From: Conchocele bisecta
Lineage: Eukaryota; Mollusca; Bivalvia; Lucinida; Thyasiridae
Assembly: GCA_029237695.1 (NCBI GenBank)
Contig: CM055265.1
Coordinates: 107,558,773 to 107,622,772, forward strand
DNA length: 64,000 nt
Reading direction: 5' to 3'
The notes under the pieces were generated by a model that saw nothing but the letters and a program-made list of their open reading frames with translations, ran no database searches and was not told the origin of the DNA. The position numbers and the translations under genes were made by a program. Shown piece by piece: positions 22,800-34,939 of the stretch; within the stretch, counting starts at the first letter, position 1, and every line of letters starts with the position of its first letter.

Positions 22800-25110
22800 T
22801 AAGCATCATGAATATTAAACTCGGGGCCACATGTTTATCTAGTTGGCGGGATAATGTTGTGTTGTCGTCTTCCAAGCTGTAACACTCACACAGAACTATC
22901 CACTCCCACGAAATACGGTGGACTCCCACAATTATTACATATTAATTTCACATATTAATAGTGAATTAAAGAGCACTAGTGTTCATGAGGTTTTTCAAAA
23001 TTCACTCAAGATTGCATAATGCTATTTTTGGACTCGTCGATTGACCTCTAGCAACTTTTTATCGTCGTTTCCTTATAAGGCCCAACAAAAATTGTTCGTT
23101 TCCTATTAAGCTCAAAAAGATATTAAAGTTTTTATTTTGTAACCACTTTTTGTCTTCTATCAACATCGGATCCACGTCCAATTTAGGGTAGTAATTGTCA
23201 TGGCTAACTATTTAAGTTTATGTAGTGTAACTATGCTAAACAACTATGTTGACATGGAACATATTTAAATCAACATAACAAGATTTCTTCTTTTGACTAA
23301 CAAGTTTAAGGTCGGCGGGAAAATCTAGGTGGGATATGGATAGCCAAATGGATAGACTGTGTTTGTGTATACATACTGGGCTCTGTGTCACTAAACTTCG
23401 TAATACAAAGTCCGTATGTGCAACTTTTATTTTAGTATAACATTTACACAGAGAGCATGTGTTGGAATATCTTTAGCACATGTGTTCACCTTAACCCTTA
23501 GCATGCGGGAAACTTAAATTGTCGTCTGCTGTTATATGATAGTTTGTCTTTTTTCTCTCATTAAAAAACATCGTTTGGCAACACTTTGGAATAAGTTCCA
23601 TTGGAAATGATTCTAAAGTGCTATCATACTATGTTCTTTACCCCACCACACTAAACCATATATACAACTATTTTATATGACCAGTTCTCGGTTTATTCGC
23701 ATTGGATTATAGTTTACAAGTGAAATAAAAGCTTATTATACTTCAATAAATATTTATTACTTAAACAATTATGTATATAAATCCAAAATGGCCGCCAACA
23801 ATGACAATCTCCGTTAATTTGCCACCGTGTCACTTATATATCATCATTTAACATTTCAAAACATACTTAAGTACGATCATACGTACACAGTAAATGGCCA
23901 TGCCAATAGCAAAAAATACTTTGGCCAATAGCAAAAAATACTTGGATAACTGTTTTGTGTACCAAAATACATGTATCACGATTTATTATCAATTTACATC
24001 CTGTTATATATTTGATGGCATTAATCATTTAAAACTAGTGAACAGTATTAACTTGACACAGTAAAACATATGTAATACATACTTGGATACATGCCTAGTT
24101 TACCAAATTCTAAGATGGCCACCATAAGTTCACATTGTACCGCTGCAATGTATTAGTATGGGCTCCTAATTATTGGATAAGACGGTTACCGTAATGTTTA
24201 TTTTTCTGTTGTGACGGTTTATAATTTGGAAATTATTATAATGTACATGCGAAAGTACGGCCTTTGTATGAAACAGATATAGCCACTTTGTTACTTTGAT
24301 TTTTGCATATTTGAATTCCCAAAGCAGTGATATTACGCAGGGATGGTGAAATATTTCAAATTATAAAAGGACATGCTCTTCATATTAATATTTCTGAGCT
24401 TCAACCTATAAGTTGGGCGATATATTGGGCAGTATATTGCCTTCATTAAATCAAACAATAAATGTTGTTTTATTCCACTGACATAGAACTATTATTATAT
24501 CCGATATATATCCATTGAACATCCATATACGTCTTGTTGCTTCACGTGTGGGTCCGTGTATTGACAGGCACCACTGCCGCATATTTCATATAACAATAAA
24601 TTTCACACAACCGCGGAGGAATGTGTTACTATTTCGACATTAATTTAGATAAACCACACATATGATATATACACACTGATATCTAATGCGTATGTTTCAT
24701 ACATATTGCTTACTTATTATAAACGCTATGTGTTACCCGCCAAGAAATCAATTAATTCATGAACCACTCACTTTTTAAATAAATGAGAAAACAGCAGGGA
24801 CAACACAATAAAATACAAAAAGCTACTCACGTACAGTCCAAGGAGGCACAAAACCGTACCCTGCCGAATCGTCAGTGATCAATATAGTTCGAAGAGACAG
24901 TTAAACCTTGTTACTATGGCGTTACAATGCTCGCATGGTCTCCTTAGCTTCTTATTATGGCGCACATAGACAGTAACATAGAGGAAATATACAGCGACGA
25001 AATAAAACGGCAAATAAGGTAACACCCTGACAGTGACAAACCGCAACACCATAGTGTAATGTGCGACAATCATATAACAGGCCAACTATAAGCATGATAA
25101 GTACAATGAC
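22800..25110. other. AT-rich sequence without recognised genes
   Basis: Only scattered repeat pieces are seen: a half MITE terminus at about 23385 and AAAATGGCCGCC-type motifs at about 23785 and 24112. No RNA gene or coding pattern was recognised. Confidence 0.4.
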
Positions 25111-25335
25111 ACAAATAGTTAGGTGGCATAGTGAAATTACCGTTACCTGACTGATAAAAGCACCATATTTGGCATAAGGCTCCCTTAGGGCCTATTAATT
25201 AATGTTAGCCTAGAAGCCCTCCAGAGATTTTAATGTAAAGCACCAAAATCTAAGATGGCCGCCATATATAATAATAATCATAATAATAAAGTATTTTTGC
25301 GCCGAATATCCACCCGACTGTGCGCTCAATGTATG

Positions 25336-25645
25336 AATGCCCCCATGGCGGAATGTCAGTGGGGCAGTATGTTTTTAACCTCTCTGTCTGTGCGTGTGTG
25401 TGTCCATCCGTCCGTCCGTCACACGTTTGGTTCACCTTGTTTGAAAAGTATTTTTCTCAGCGACTGCAACACACACAGCCACCAAACTGGCACAACACAC
25501 TTGCCTAGTGGTGTGAAACAAAACTAATATGTAGTATGTGACCTTGATTTGACCGTGACCTACTTTTTCCACGTCATTGACTTAACCGTTATTCGAGAAA
25601 AATCTGCCAATGGGGGCATTGCTGTGTCTTACAGACACAATTTTG
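25336..25645. repeat. Possible nested repeat with CCATCCGTCCGTCC segment
   Basis: The block runs from GCCCCCATGGCGG to CCAATGGGGGCATTGC and contains GTGTGTCCATCCGTCCGTC, similar to the segment in the palindrome loop at 14780-14825. It lies between the TIR and the 3' end of the transposon gene. Boundaries are uncertain. Confidence 0.3.
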
Positions 25646-25934
25646 AAGATGACATTAAAGATGTCCAAGACAGTCACTTATTAGAACATCTACAGTAATT
25701 TAAATGGTACAGACAAAACTCATTTTTCAGGCAAGTAACTACTGTAATGCTTTATTAATCTGAGTATCTGGGTAGTTCTACTTGCACCTTAATATGTTAC
25801 ACCACCGAGGCTAGACCATTGCATGGTGTTGAGTTGGAATGCAATGTGTTTATAACAACAGCCATAGTTCTTACATTATTATATGTGACATTATTCTGTG
25901 ATGTCTCTTGCAGCAACACACAGTTTGCAATGTT

Positions 25935-28316
25935 CTATGGAGTACATTTGCACTTGCAAAGTGGTGAGCAGTCCAGATTTGCTTTGCCACATTTGCAGTT
26001 TGAGCAGTCCCCTTTGCAGGGGCATTTGATCAGCTCCCTGCACGATTTGGAAACCTCTGGAATGGTCAACCAAACTGGTAGCCACGACTCTGATACCTTG
26101 GTCCAGGCAAAATTATGTGGAGAAGGAACCACTAGCTGTGTTTGTGTGCTTGTCGTCCATATTCCTCTTGATACACTGCGCGTCGGCCATGCTGGAGTAG
26201 CGTATCGTTGGTGGGTGGAAGAGCTCAAAGGACTTGTTTTGTCATGCATGATAACAGTCAGTATCTCGAGCTTCTGGAAAGGGTCGTCGTGGAGATCGAG
26301 CCGCTGGAAGGGGTGACCTGCCAGAAACACACATGTCTCTGTGACGTCTTCATAGGCCTGCCAGGCCTGCCAAGCAGACTTCTTGCCCTTACCATTGAAG
26401 GCAGATGTTGTGTCACTACCTGAAAATGCGTGGAACACAGGCAATAGTAATGATTGTGGCTCCCCCAGGCTCGCACAGCTAAAGTTGATGTGGTAAAACC
26501 TATAATTCTTGCCCAAGCCAAAGGCCACCCAGATGTCGGCCGAGGGTTGAGTCGCAATCAGATCATGGAATGTGCCTGCAAGGATGACTACAACATCTGT
26601 ATCCACTGTACGCACTTGAATAATAGTTTCTTCATGCTCCAGTGCATGCAGTACATGAACCACGATCCTGGTGTCCGCCTCCTCATGATTGCAGTTTTGC
26701 ATGGGGATGCTGGTTCCAATAGATGTCACAGATTGCACTGATGTGACATATACAGCTTTGGCTGGTGGCCAGTTGAACTTTTCAACCTTGGAAGTCAAAA
26801 AGGAAAACAGCTCCTTCTTGTTGTCTGGGTCACGGAGGAAGTCCGCCCAATTGCCTGGAAGTTTTGTTTCGCCCGACACTTTCCTGCGCACGCCATTGCT
26901 TCTCTTTTCCCGGGTAGATTCCTTTAAACTGTCTGGTATGTATGTGTCCCACACTACATCCAACCTTGTGGCAGCCTGTAGCTGCTTCTCTAGGTATTGT
27001 ATGAAAACCCTGTATGTATACTCGTGGAAGGAGCTGATGCTGGTAGTGGGCAGGCTGTGGACGATCACAGCACCATCCAGGATCTTGCAGTCGTAAGTCG
27101 ATGGTGGCTCTGATTGCCTGGGCTGCTCAAGATATTGCAGCAAGTCAGACATCGTGTTTGGAAGATGAAGCTTGCCAAAGTCTGAGAGGGAAGGAGGGAA
27201 GGACTGTATCTTATGTGCAAATAACTCGGCCAAGTCACGGTTCTGCATGGATATGCATAGCTGGCCAAAGAGTGCCACATTGTTCTGAAGCACTTTGATC
27301 TTCTTCCCCTGCTAAGATGATGCCTTGTGTTGAGGTTTCCTAAAGAGTGCAAGAGAATTCCTCTTGATTGGGTCATGGATAGAGTGGCTGCGCACACCAA
27401 GCACATTCTTGACGAATTCCTGGTACTGGTTCTTGCCTATATCCTCCATGGTGCGCACTGTGGTTACCACTGATTTGTCTGTACAGGTGCGATGAGTTAC
27501 TAGATCAGGGAAATCATCCAATAATGGGTTTCCCATTCTTCTGATGGTTTCGTAGAGGCTGGTAGCCTGTCGCTGGAAGGTCTTCTGTGTCTAGAGACCC
27601 TGCTCGTGGTACTGGAAGTTCTTGGGGATTTCTGTGTCATCATTAGGAATGTATTCTTCCTCAAAATGATTCAGCAATCTGGCCATCTCTGGCCCCGAGA
27701 GCATCCACCATCGAAAGGCAACAGGGTTTTCTGTAGGCCCAACAGCACCGCCCGAACCTTTCACAATATTGTTCTCCTGCTCATGAGCCTGGTCAAATGG
27801 GATCGTAGAGAACTTGTTGGTGGTCTTGGAAAGGACCCAATGAGAACACTTTTCAAACTCATACTTGATAGTGTCGGGCAATGACTTCATATCCTTGATG
27901 TGGACAGGCACCCACCGTGAGTAATTCACATGATCCAAGGCAAACAACAGCGGTGTGAGTTCCTTCAAGACTTCCACATAGAGAGAAAAAATATTCTCTC
28001 TGTGAACCATGATGAAGATGAGAATTAGGGTTTCATATCTCATGATCAAGTCCCAGTACATGAAAGTAGAACTCCTCTTCAGCATGTCGTTTGTCCAAGC
28101 CATGACAGACTCGTTGGATCCCTCGCTCTGCACGAAAGCCTCCTTCTGGAGATTATGCAGGGTCAAGAGTGTGACTTGGTGGGCATGCCTGGTTCGAGTT
28201 AGGTGTGCCAGAAGATGCTACTGCTGCATCTGTGAGTGCCGTTGTCCAGCCGGAACCATCCAATACATCTCCCAGTGTATTCCAGAGGGTCATTTCCGTG
28301 TGTAGACCACCTAACA
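25935..28316 (-). pseudogene. Transposon protein: DDE-like C-terminal part, XPG/FEN1-like nuclease, Cys-rich C-terminus
   Basis: Reading leftward from 28316, LGGLHTEMTLWNTLGD and DGSGWTTAL appear first. After one frame change near 28215 a single frame runs from about 28200 to 25935, interrupted only by two TAG codons (27591-27593 and 27312-27314). In order it contains TRHAHQVTLLTLHNL; FALDHVNYSRWVPVHIKD; FDQAHEQENNIVKGSGG with a nearby TEN, possibly the last acidic residue of a DDE transposase; NHEEADTRIVVHVLHAL; VRTVDTDVVVILAG; and PVFHAFSGSDTTSAFNGKGK, which resembles the acidic and helical-clamp motifs of FEN1/XPG nucleases. It ends with at least 10 Cys in about 30 residues (CPCKGDCSNCKCGKANLDC), a likely zinc-binding cluster. 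The upstream catalytic region is missing. Such families are multi-copy in molluscs and cnidarians as far as I know. Confidence 0.6.
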
Positions 28317-29542
28317 TAACCACATGATTGTTGTTGTTGTTGTTCCGGAACTTCCCTTGCTTATATTCTGTGGCACTGCCCCAAATGGGATGGTGTAATT
28401 GATGTACAGTTTGTCAGAGTCTTAACTACCAATTAAAAAAAATGAACACATCGTATTATAAAGGTAACAGGGCGATATACAGCCGTCAAATTCATTCAAC
28501 TATTCGGAAAGTGTGGATAAAATTACCAAGAGCAGGGCTGAGTCAGGACTCCCTGTACCCATTCAGTGAATCCTCGACTGACCCATCATATTGGAACAGA
28601 CAGTAGACGCATGATAGGACCACAAAACTATATAAAAAGCTTTAAATGTGTATTTACAATCAGTTGTTGGTATTTTCCTTACGGAACCATGTGAATTTAC
28701 AAAGATTACAGACATCTTTTGGTGATTTTGGCGGCCATCTTGGAATTTCGTCATCATAATGGGCATGACATGTGAAAACTGAAATAGTAAAAATCTGATT
28801 CAGTATGTTCAGTGACTTAAAAATCAATATTTGGAAACCAATCTGGTCTTCTTACGACTCATATGACTGGAGAAAAGCGTTATATTCCATAGATGGCGGC
28901 CATCTTGAATTTTGGTGCTTATATTAAAATCTCCGGAGGGCTCCTAGGCTAACATTGATTAATATGCCCTAAGGAAGCCTCATGCCAAATTTGGTGCTTT
29001 TATCAGCCAGGTAACTGTAATCTCTAAATATAGCCCTAACCAACCTAACTAAAAGCAAATGCTACAAAGCAAGGGACACTATGACCAAATTGAGTAGCAT
29101 TGTAGAAGCTGTGGAGAGCTCTGCTGGACAACATCTTTTTATACCTACCATGTACTTCATAGCAAAGTTATATAACTTCAAAGTTATATCAGTAGCGCTT
29201 AAATCCTTACAATTTGATCAGATTTATTATCCTTCTTTTGACTGCTAATATTTTATTAATAAGCACATTTACAGAGATGTATATTTTGGGTGATGAACTA
29301 CATAACTGCTAAATAAGCCATACTAGTCACATTCTGCTGTGTGAATCACAACAGAATGAAATGGAATGGCCCTTGTTGACTGTTGACATGGATTGACACT
29401 TCTGTGGAGGTCACGTCACCACATTTATTGGGCCAGTCTGTGCTTGATCTTCCTTACCATGGTGTCATGCATACATATGTTGGTAGCTGAAACCTCCTCC
29501 TAAGTATTCGCATAGGTGATCACATCTCAGACGTCATAATAT

Positions 29543-30240
29543 CTCCATTATTCTAATTATTCGTTCCGTAGTGCTCACAAAGTTTCGTGACCGCCATTAT
29601 TTGACTGTCAGCTCATGCAGCCTTTCTGTTTGGCGGTCACTCATTAAATGCATATTTATCTTCATAATTTTACACTTACCTGATGTATTTTGACATGTAG
29701 AATCATCTGGACATCTGACCGTCACGATATCTTAGCTATCTACGCTGTATTTTTAGTCTAAAGCCTAAAAACGTAACTTTCAAATCCAAGATGGCGGAAA
29801 CTTGACAGTCAATGCTCTGATTTCAACCAATGAAATGGCTGACTGTCAGATTTCCTGGCCACCGATTGGCTGACTGTCAGATCCAGTGTCTATATAAGGA
29901 ATGACGCAACACAGATTCTTACGTCGGTCACAGAGAGCAGACCAACACTTAAATGCAGACTTTCACTGTCACTCAAAGTTCGTTCAGCCAGTGTTGTAGA
30001 TGTTTTCAGCCGCTAACATTTGGGCTACTACTAGTACTACAGTGTAATGCCATCATGACAAACAATCTTCATAGAAATAATAAAGAAACTGAAACTTGTA
30101 TCTTGTTTAGTCTACTCTGAACTGCCAACCAGTGCTTAGCTGCTAACCTAACAATATATAGTACAATACTAACATACTAACTACTCATACTAACTGCATT
30201 TGACAGCATCCGCCCTCAGCTCTAATTGGCGCCACTAGAA
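29543..30240 (+). promoter_or_regulatory. LTR-like or promoter-like block with CCAAT, TATA, poly(A) and primer-site-like sequence
   Basis: Two CCAAT-type boxes lie beside repeated GGCTGACTGTCAG (about 29830-29880). They are followed by CTATATAAGG at about 29890, then an AATAAAGAAACTG poly(A)-type signal at about 30078, and finally TGGCGCCACTAG at about 30228, which resembles a tRNA primer-binding site. The order promoter, poly(A) signal, primer site is that of a long terminal repeat. The 5' boundary and a partner LTR were not found, so a solo LTR plus leader is inferred. A cellular promoter is the alternative. Confidence 0.4.
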
Positions 30241-32410
30241 GTAAATGTCCTAATAATAAGTAAATGATAGCCAATTCGAACATCAGGTGAATACGCTTCA
30301 ATAATTGTCATAGGTAGAAATTGTCGTCAACTATATATCTGGCGGTGACTATCTTTTTAAGTTAGCACAATGCATTATCTTTAAAAATGGAGTGGTCTGT
30401 TGAAATACTTCCAGGACATGTTGTAGAACTCTAAATTCACACTGGTATGGAAACAGCAAGCAGCTGCGTGACTTATATGTATTCGTTGCAATATCGGATC
30501 AAATGAATGCGCTTAATTAACAGGTATTTTCATTTGTCCGATAAACTGATTGTCCGGATAACTGGTATGACCCCTGTACGGTTCTATTTGAAATGTAATC
30601 ATCTTTATGCGTTAAATACAAGTCGCAAGGATTTCAGAATGTTTTGGATTTGTATAAGTATGTATGCTCGGTGAGCATGTAGAAAGTATTGTCTGATAGA
30701 CTATACTACGAACTTTTCTGAATAAATGGATCTGTCCATGACATTTCCAACATTGGCGTGGTAAATGCTATGCCATGGAGTAAACGCATGATAAAGTTAT
30801 ATGTCGTGGAGCCAACGCAGCCGACACACACTTAGGCGTATGACAGCCACGTACAAAGATCAAACACTGCGGTTTTTGACAATATACGTGTTCAGAATCG
30901 CGAGATTTGTTCGATTTGGAATTATAAATGTACCAAATAAGAAATCGTAGGACATGCAAACTTACACGACGTCCGATTTCTCAGAGCCTGTAACATAATA
31001 CGTTAATATTGCCAACGTTTTATTCACGTATGTGTCATGTGGCTACAGTTTTCTATAAACAATCTTAAGTGTTTATTAATGGCATATAAATTTATTTGAA
31101 AGTAATATATCATTGTAATCCTAATATAATGTTGTTTATGGAATAATGAAACGTGTTTATGTAAGCAGAGACTTAATATTTTTTTCCCATGCCCAGGCTC
31201 AAATATTAGTAGTATCTATAAACATATAGGGATTTGAGAAATTATGATATTCAAACAGTTTGGCATGGGTCACAACTGGCTGACACGTTCAATGCTGTTG
31301 ACGTTGTAATAGACAAACACTCATTTATAGTGTTAACGTAATATCTAGGTGAATAAATAGTATGTGCTTATTTCGTTGTGAGTCGTACATGAGTTCTTAG
31401 AGTGTACATTGATGCACGTTGAAAAGTCTCTGCTTACATTTTCATGCTCTCCTTTAGGTATACTATTTATATTTCATATAATCTACAGGAACAACATTGA
31501 CATTGCAGCGAGGAGTATGTTGATCATTAAACGTAGCTGTCGTTCTGAAACTAGTAGCATGGCCGTGATTCACTAAACTACTATCACAGCAATATGATGT
31601 GTACACCGTGACCTTTAAATTACAATAATAAATTATACATTTGGATGTAAACAGGTGATAAATCATACTGATATTAATAGCATCGCAGATTAATCAAACA
31701 CACATGAATAACAACTTCACTTACTAGAACATAGTAAACAGTAAGCATGTACATATAAATGGTTTCGGAAATGCATGGCTTTATTCAAAATTGAAGCATA
31801 ATACACAGTGATTAATTGACCAGCGTTTCGCGCGTCAAATACACACACATCTTTGGCTGTGCCAAACCAACATTCAGATATATTTTCTTCCATACGAAAA
31901 CACACCATTTATTTCAGAAGAGACAATTTAACACACAAACTCAATATGTTAGACAAAACACAGATACATGGTGGAATACTAGATTTTATATAAGTATCAT
32001 CATTAAATATTGAAATGACAGCTGGTTTTGATAACGCTATCAAACTAATTCATTTTGCATAGTTCATCAATTTGTGATTGCCGTTAAGTACTTAAAATAT
32101 AATATCTTAGGACAAGCATGGAGTAAAGTTTTGACACTTGGCAGCCATCTTGGATTTATATATTGAATTTAGGCTATCACAATATGTGTCACTACCCGTC
32201 CAGATAATGGAACAAGGTGATGAAGTTATATACACTACCATGTATTGCAACGTAACTATAGTTTGTGCTAGCGGTGGGTTGGGATGGTGGGCTAACTTGT
32301 TATACTTTTGGCGGCCATCTTAGATTTTGGTAGCAGGTTTTGACCAAACTGCAAGTTTCATGCTCTATAAATTGCAACAATTGATTGTCATGTTCTCATA
32401 CCGTTTTACA
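30241..32410. other. No recognised gene
   Basis: AT-rich sequence. A 15-bp inverted pair (GTAAGCAGAGACTT near 31160 and AAGTCTCTGCTTAC near 31424) may mark a small foldback of about 290 bp. A GGCAGCCATCTTGGATTT motif occurs at 32140. Nothing else is supported. Confidence 0.35.
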
Positions 32411-32417
32411 ATGTGTA

Positions 32418-32734
32418 TGTCACGGTACGTAACTCACTATGGGGAGAATATGTGTATTCGTGCCCGGCTAGCTCAGTCGGTTAGAGCGATGGTACGGTAA
32501 ACCAGAGGTCCCGGGTTCGAGCCCCGGGCCGGTGCAGATTTTCTCACCCTGTGACATTTGGCGCCCAACGAGGGACCGTGACTGATATATACTACCCAAA
32601 ATGTACCAAATATATGGAATTCAGAGTCGAATTATTTATAGAATTCGGGGACGAATTCTAATTTGGCGGGGAAGTAAACCCGAGGTCCCGGGTTCGATCC
32701 CCGGGCCGGAGCACATTATTCTCACCCTGTGACA
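32418..32734 (+). mobile_element. Miniature LTR retrotransposon (TRIM-like) with a tRNA-like sequence in its LTR
   Basis: The 5' LTR (32418-32556, 139 bp) begins TGTCACGGTAC and ends CACCCTGTGACA, so it has matching TGTCAC/GTGACA ends. Two bases later comes TGGCGCCCAACGAGGGACC (32559-32577), a typical lysine-tRNA-type primer-binding site. About 100 bp of non-coding interior follow. A truncated 3' LTR (about 32670-32734) repeats the last 63 bp, including GGTCCCGGGTTCGA and CTCACCCTGTGACA. TGTA precedes the 5' LTR and follows the 3' LTR, a possible 4-bp target duplication. It carries no protein, so it would depend on another retrotransposon's enzymes. Confidence 0.65.
32462..32536 (+). tRNA. 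tRNA-like sequence inside the LTR (not a normal tRNA gene)
   Basis: It has a perfect A box (TAGCTCAGTCGG) and B box (GGTTCGAGCCC). There is a GCTC/GAGC D stem, a CCGGG/CCCGG T stem, and a weak anticodon arm (ATGGT ACGGTAA ACCAG) whose loop lacks the invariant T before the apparent GGT anticodon. Acceptor pairing is 5 of 7. I call it a tRNA-derived pol III promoter module. A second T-arm copy lies in the 3' LTR at 32679-32712. Confidence 0.55.
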
Positions 32735-33296
32735 TGTAAATGCAAATTTGCTTTGATGCTACAGGATTTTTCAAAATCACAGAAATGGTCTGGATGGGCA
32801 ACTATGATATTTGGCGACCATAGTTGATCTTTTTTAATACATTCCCAATTGCTACGTATTTATAAACATGTCTATAATGTATGTTATTCTTAGAACATAG
32901 TTCAACCATAAACGGACTTCTGTTTTGCCAATAGTTGATGTAATTCGTACATATTTAGTGTGGTGGAGGAATGTACGTGGGTTTTGGCCGCCATCTTGGA
33001 TTTTGGTTTGCATTGTTGTTACTTGAATGGTCTCAAACCTGCACTTACAGATTGCTATCATGCGGAAATAATATCTAGAGATACATACCTTTCAATTAAA
33101 TATAGTGGCAATTTGCTCCCCGCCCCCAAGTGGTAATGATAACCCCGTTTTCATGGGTCTGTCTCGCCCACTAATACTCCTGATCATGTAATGAAACAGA
33201 TTTCACCATTTCACCCCTTAATATATAACATAGTCTGTTCCGTTTTAATCATTAATCAAACGAAATGTAGTGTTGTAATCTCAAACATGACAAACA
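32735..33296. other. Short spacer with a GGCCGCCATCTTGG motif
   Basis: No gene was seen. One copy of the dispersed AAGATGGCGGCC motif (reverse strand) lies at about 32987. Confidence 0.35.
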
Positions 33297-33830
33297 CTGC
33301 AGATCCGGGTGAGACCACAGGCATTCGACGTGTTTCGGCTTTCATCGGTATAACTCTACATATATGAGCAAGGCTTCTGACTTTCGTCGCACACGACCTC
33401 GTAACATAACAAAATAACATGTTTAAAATTGTAATTTTCTATGCATTCTATGTATTTCTGCAGGATAACGATAAGTCTCAAATGATCATATGAACTTGCC
33501 ACTACAATATTGACGTTGGAGCCTGAAACACATTATTTAATTTGTTATGGTACGAGGCTGTGTCCGACCTAGCAAAATCAGCTGTCATTCGATATTCTTT
33601 GCATAATTACATTCTAACTATGCTATTTTTGCAAGATAACAATACTTCTCAAATGAAAATGTGCACTTTCTGCCAAAATATTCACATTAGCGTTAAAAAA
33701 AATCGCGCAATCTGTTATGATACGAGGTCGTGTCTAACCAAAGTTAGAAACCTTGTTCATATATATAGAGTTATATCGTTGAAAGTCGAAACACGCCGAA
33801 TGCCTGTGGATCTACAGTGTTTGGAAATGT
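33297..33830. mobile_element. Inverted-repeat element with internal direct repeats
   Basis: Outer arms of about 110 bp (33300-33415 and 33705-33825) share CAGGCATTCGACGTGTTTCG, ATAACTCTA and ACACGACCTCGTA. Inside, about 140 bp repeat directly (33430-33572 and 33600-33745; GATAACGATAAGTCTCAAATG, TTATGGTACGAGG). Confidence 0.6.
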
Positions 33831-34196
33831 TGACATTTTGGTTTGTATGTTTGAACAGGTTGTATTGGTTTAATCAATACTACTGTTGGTTTCCGATAAA
33901 TGGCAAGTGCACGTGACGTCACGGGATCAGCGGACTATGTCTATTATAGCTTTCTAGGGATGTAGCCGTTTGCAGCCATTTTAGCTGGCCGAATCGACGC
34001 CTTATCAAGAGCAATTTATAGCTTAAAAATGCATGCTCCCGATAGCTTATGAGATAATTTAAATTACCAACTGGTTGACTGGTGAAACAGGCGATTGAAA
34101 ACCACAATAAATGCCATATTTGTAAACGTAAAAGTTTTCGATAGTTTATTCATTTTGATTGCCCAGTCGTCCGCAAGCATACGCATTATTTTTTCG

Positions 34197-34275
34197 CACA
34201 GCTCAGATGGTAGAGCGCTCGGTAAATGCATTCTACATGCGTTCCCTTTGTGCGAGTTCGAGCCTCGGACAAGTT
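34197..34275 (+). tRNA. Degenerate tRNA-like sequence
   Basis: An A-box-like CAGCTCAGATGGTAGAGCG and a B-box-like GCGAGTTCGAGCCTCGG are spaced as in a tRNA-derived SINE head. The acceptor 5' half is missing and the anticodon arm is not convincing. Confidence 0.4.
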
Positions 34276-34481
34276 ATTATTTTTTTATTCATATAACAGA
34301 TTCAACGTTTTTCATAGAAACGACAATACGGGGGTGGGGGACTCTTGGGGACGTCAAATATACACATCCTCTGGGTTATTGGCCACCTAATTCCCGGCCC
34401 CTGAACAAGTTTGAATGTAAATACACCCCACACATTGAATATCCGCCTCCCCAGAGCGGGGAAAACATTGATTGCGCTGAT

Positions 34482-34577
34482 ACATTTTGTCCAGACAGAC
34501 ATATGGATATAACTAAGACGATTCAAATGACATTTTGTCCAGACAGACTTGTGGATATAACTAAGACGATTCAAATG
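34482..34577. repeat. 48-bp tandem duplication
   Basis: Two adjacent units contain ACATTTTGTCCAGACAGAC and GGATATAACTAAGACGATTC with two or three differences. Confidence 0.85.
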
Positions 34578-34939
34578 ACATTATGCAATATACGTCTTTA
34601 TCAGTTTTTGAACCAATACCAAAAATATGTTTCTGTAAGTTACATTAAATAATGTTAATAAAATAAACGTATTAACGACGGCAGATTTCTATATATATAT
34701 ATATGAAGTGAGGGACACAATTCAATAAAAACAGATAGCACAGTGATGATTTCGAACCCACAACCCTCAACGTTGATTAATTAAACAAAATAAAGAACTG
34801 TTACAACTACGCTATATGCATCATAGTGTATATTGTTATGTAGATTTGCATTTTTTTTGCTACATTTTTATAACCAATGTTTTTTTGTCATCTTTAGAGC
34901 ACGAAGAACAAAACTGGGGTTGGTTCCATTTTTTTCGAC

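Larger units (their letters stand above)
25116..29051 (-). mobile_element. 3.9-kb TIR transposon, tentatively Academ-like
   Basis: Terminal inverted repeats of about 150 bp (25116-25265 and 28893-29051) both start TAGTTAGGT and share TGATAAAAGCACCA, GTTAGCCTAG and AAGATGGCCGCC. Between them the minus strand carries a nearly open transposon gene (25935-28316). I link an XPG/FEN1-like nuclease plus a Cys-rich C-terminus to Academ-type DNA transposons, but I have not tested this. Flanking bases are A-rich and do not prove a target-site duplication. The N-terminal part of the gene appears deleted, so this copy is probably non-autonomous. Confidence 0.6.

Noticed and set aside
25819..27096. Plus-strand frames overlapping the transposon gene
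   Set aside because: They are shadows of the minus-strand gene, which has clear conserved motifs.
34095..34652. 185-residue open frame near the tRNA-like sequence
   Set aside because: It covers a 48-bp tandem duplication and a tRNA-like segment. No domain or codon pattern supports it.
34741..34830. Reverse-strand tRNA-like segment (TTCGAACCCACAACCCTC)
   Set aside because: A possible B-box-like stretch, but no A box or arms at the right distance.
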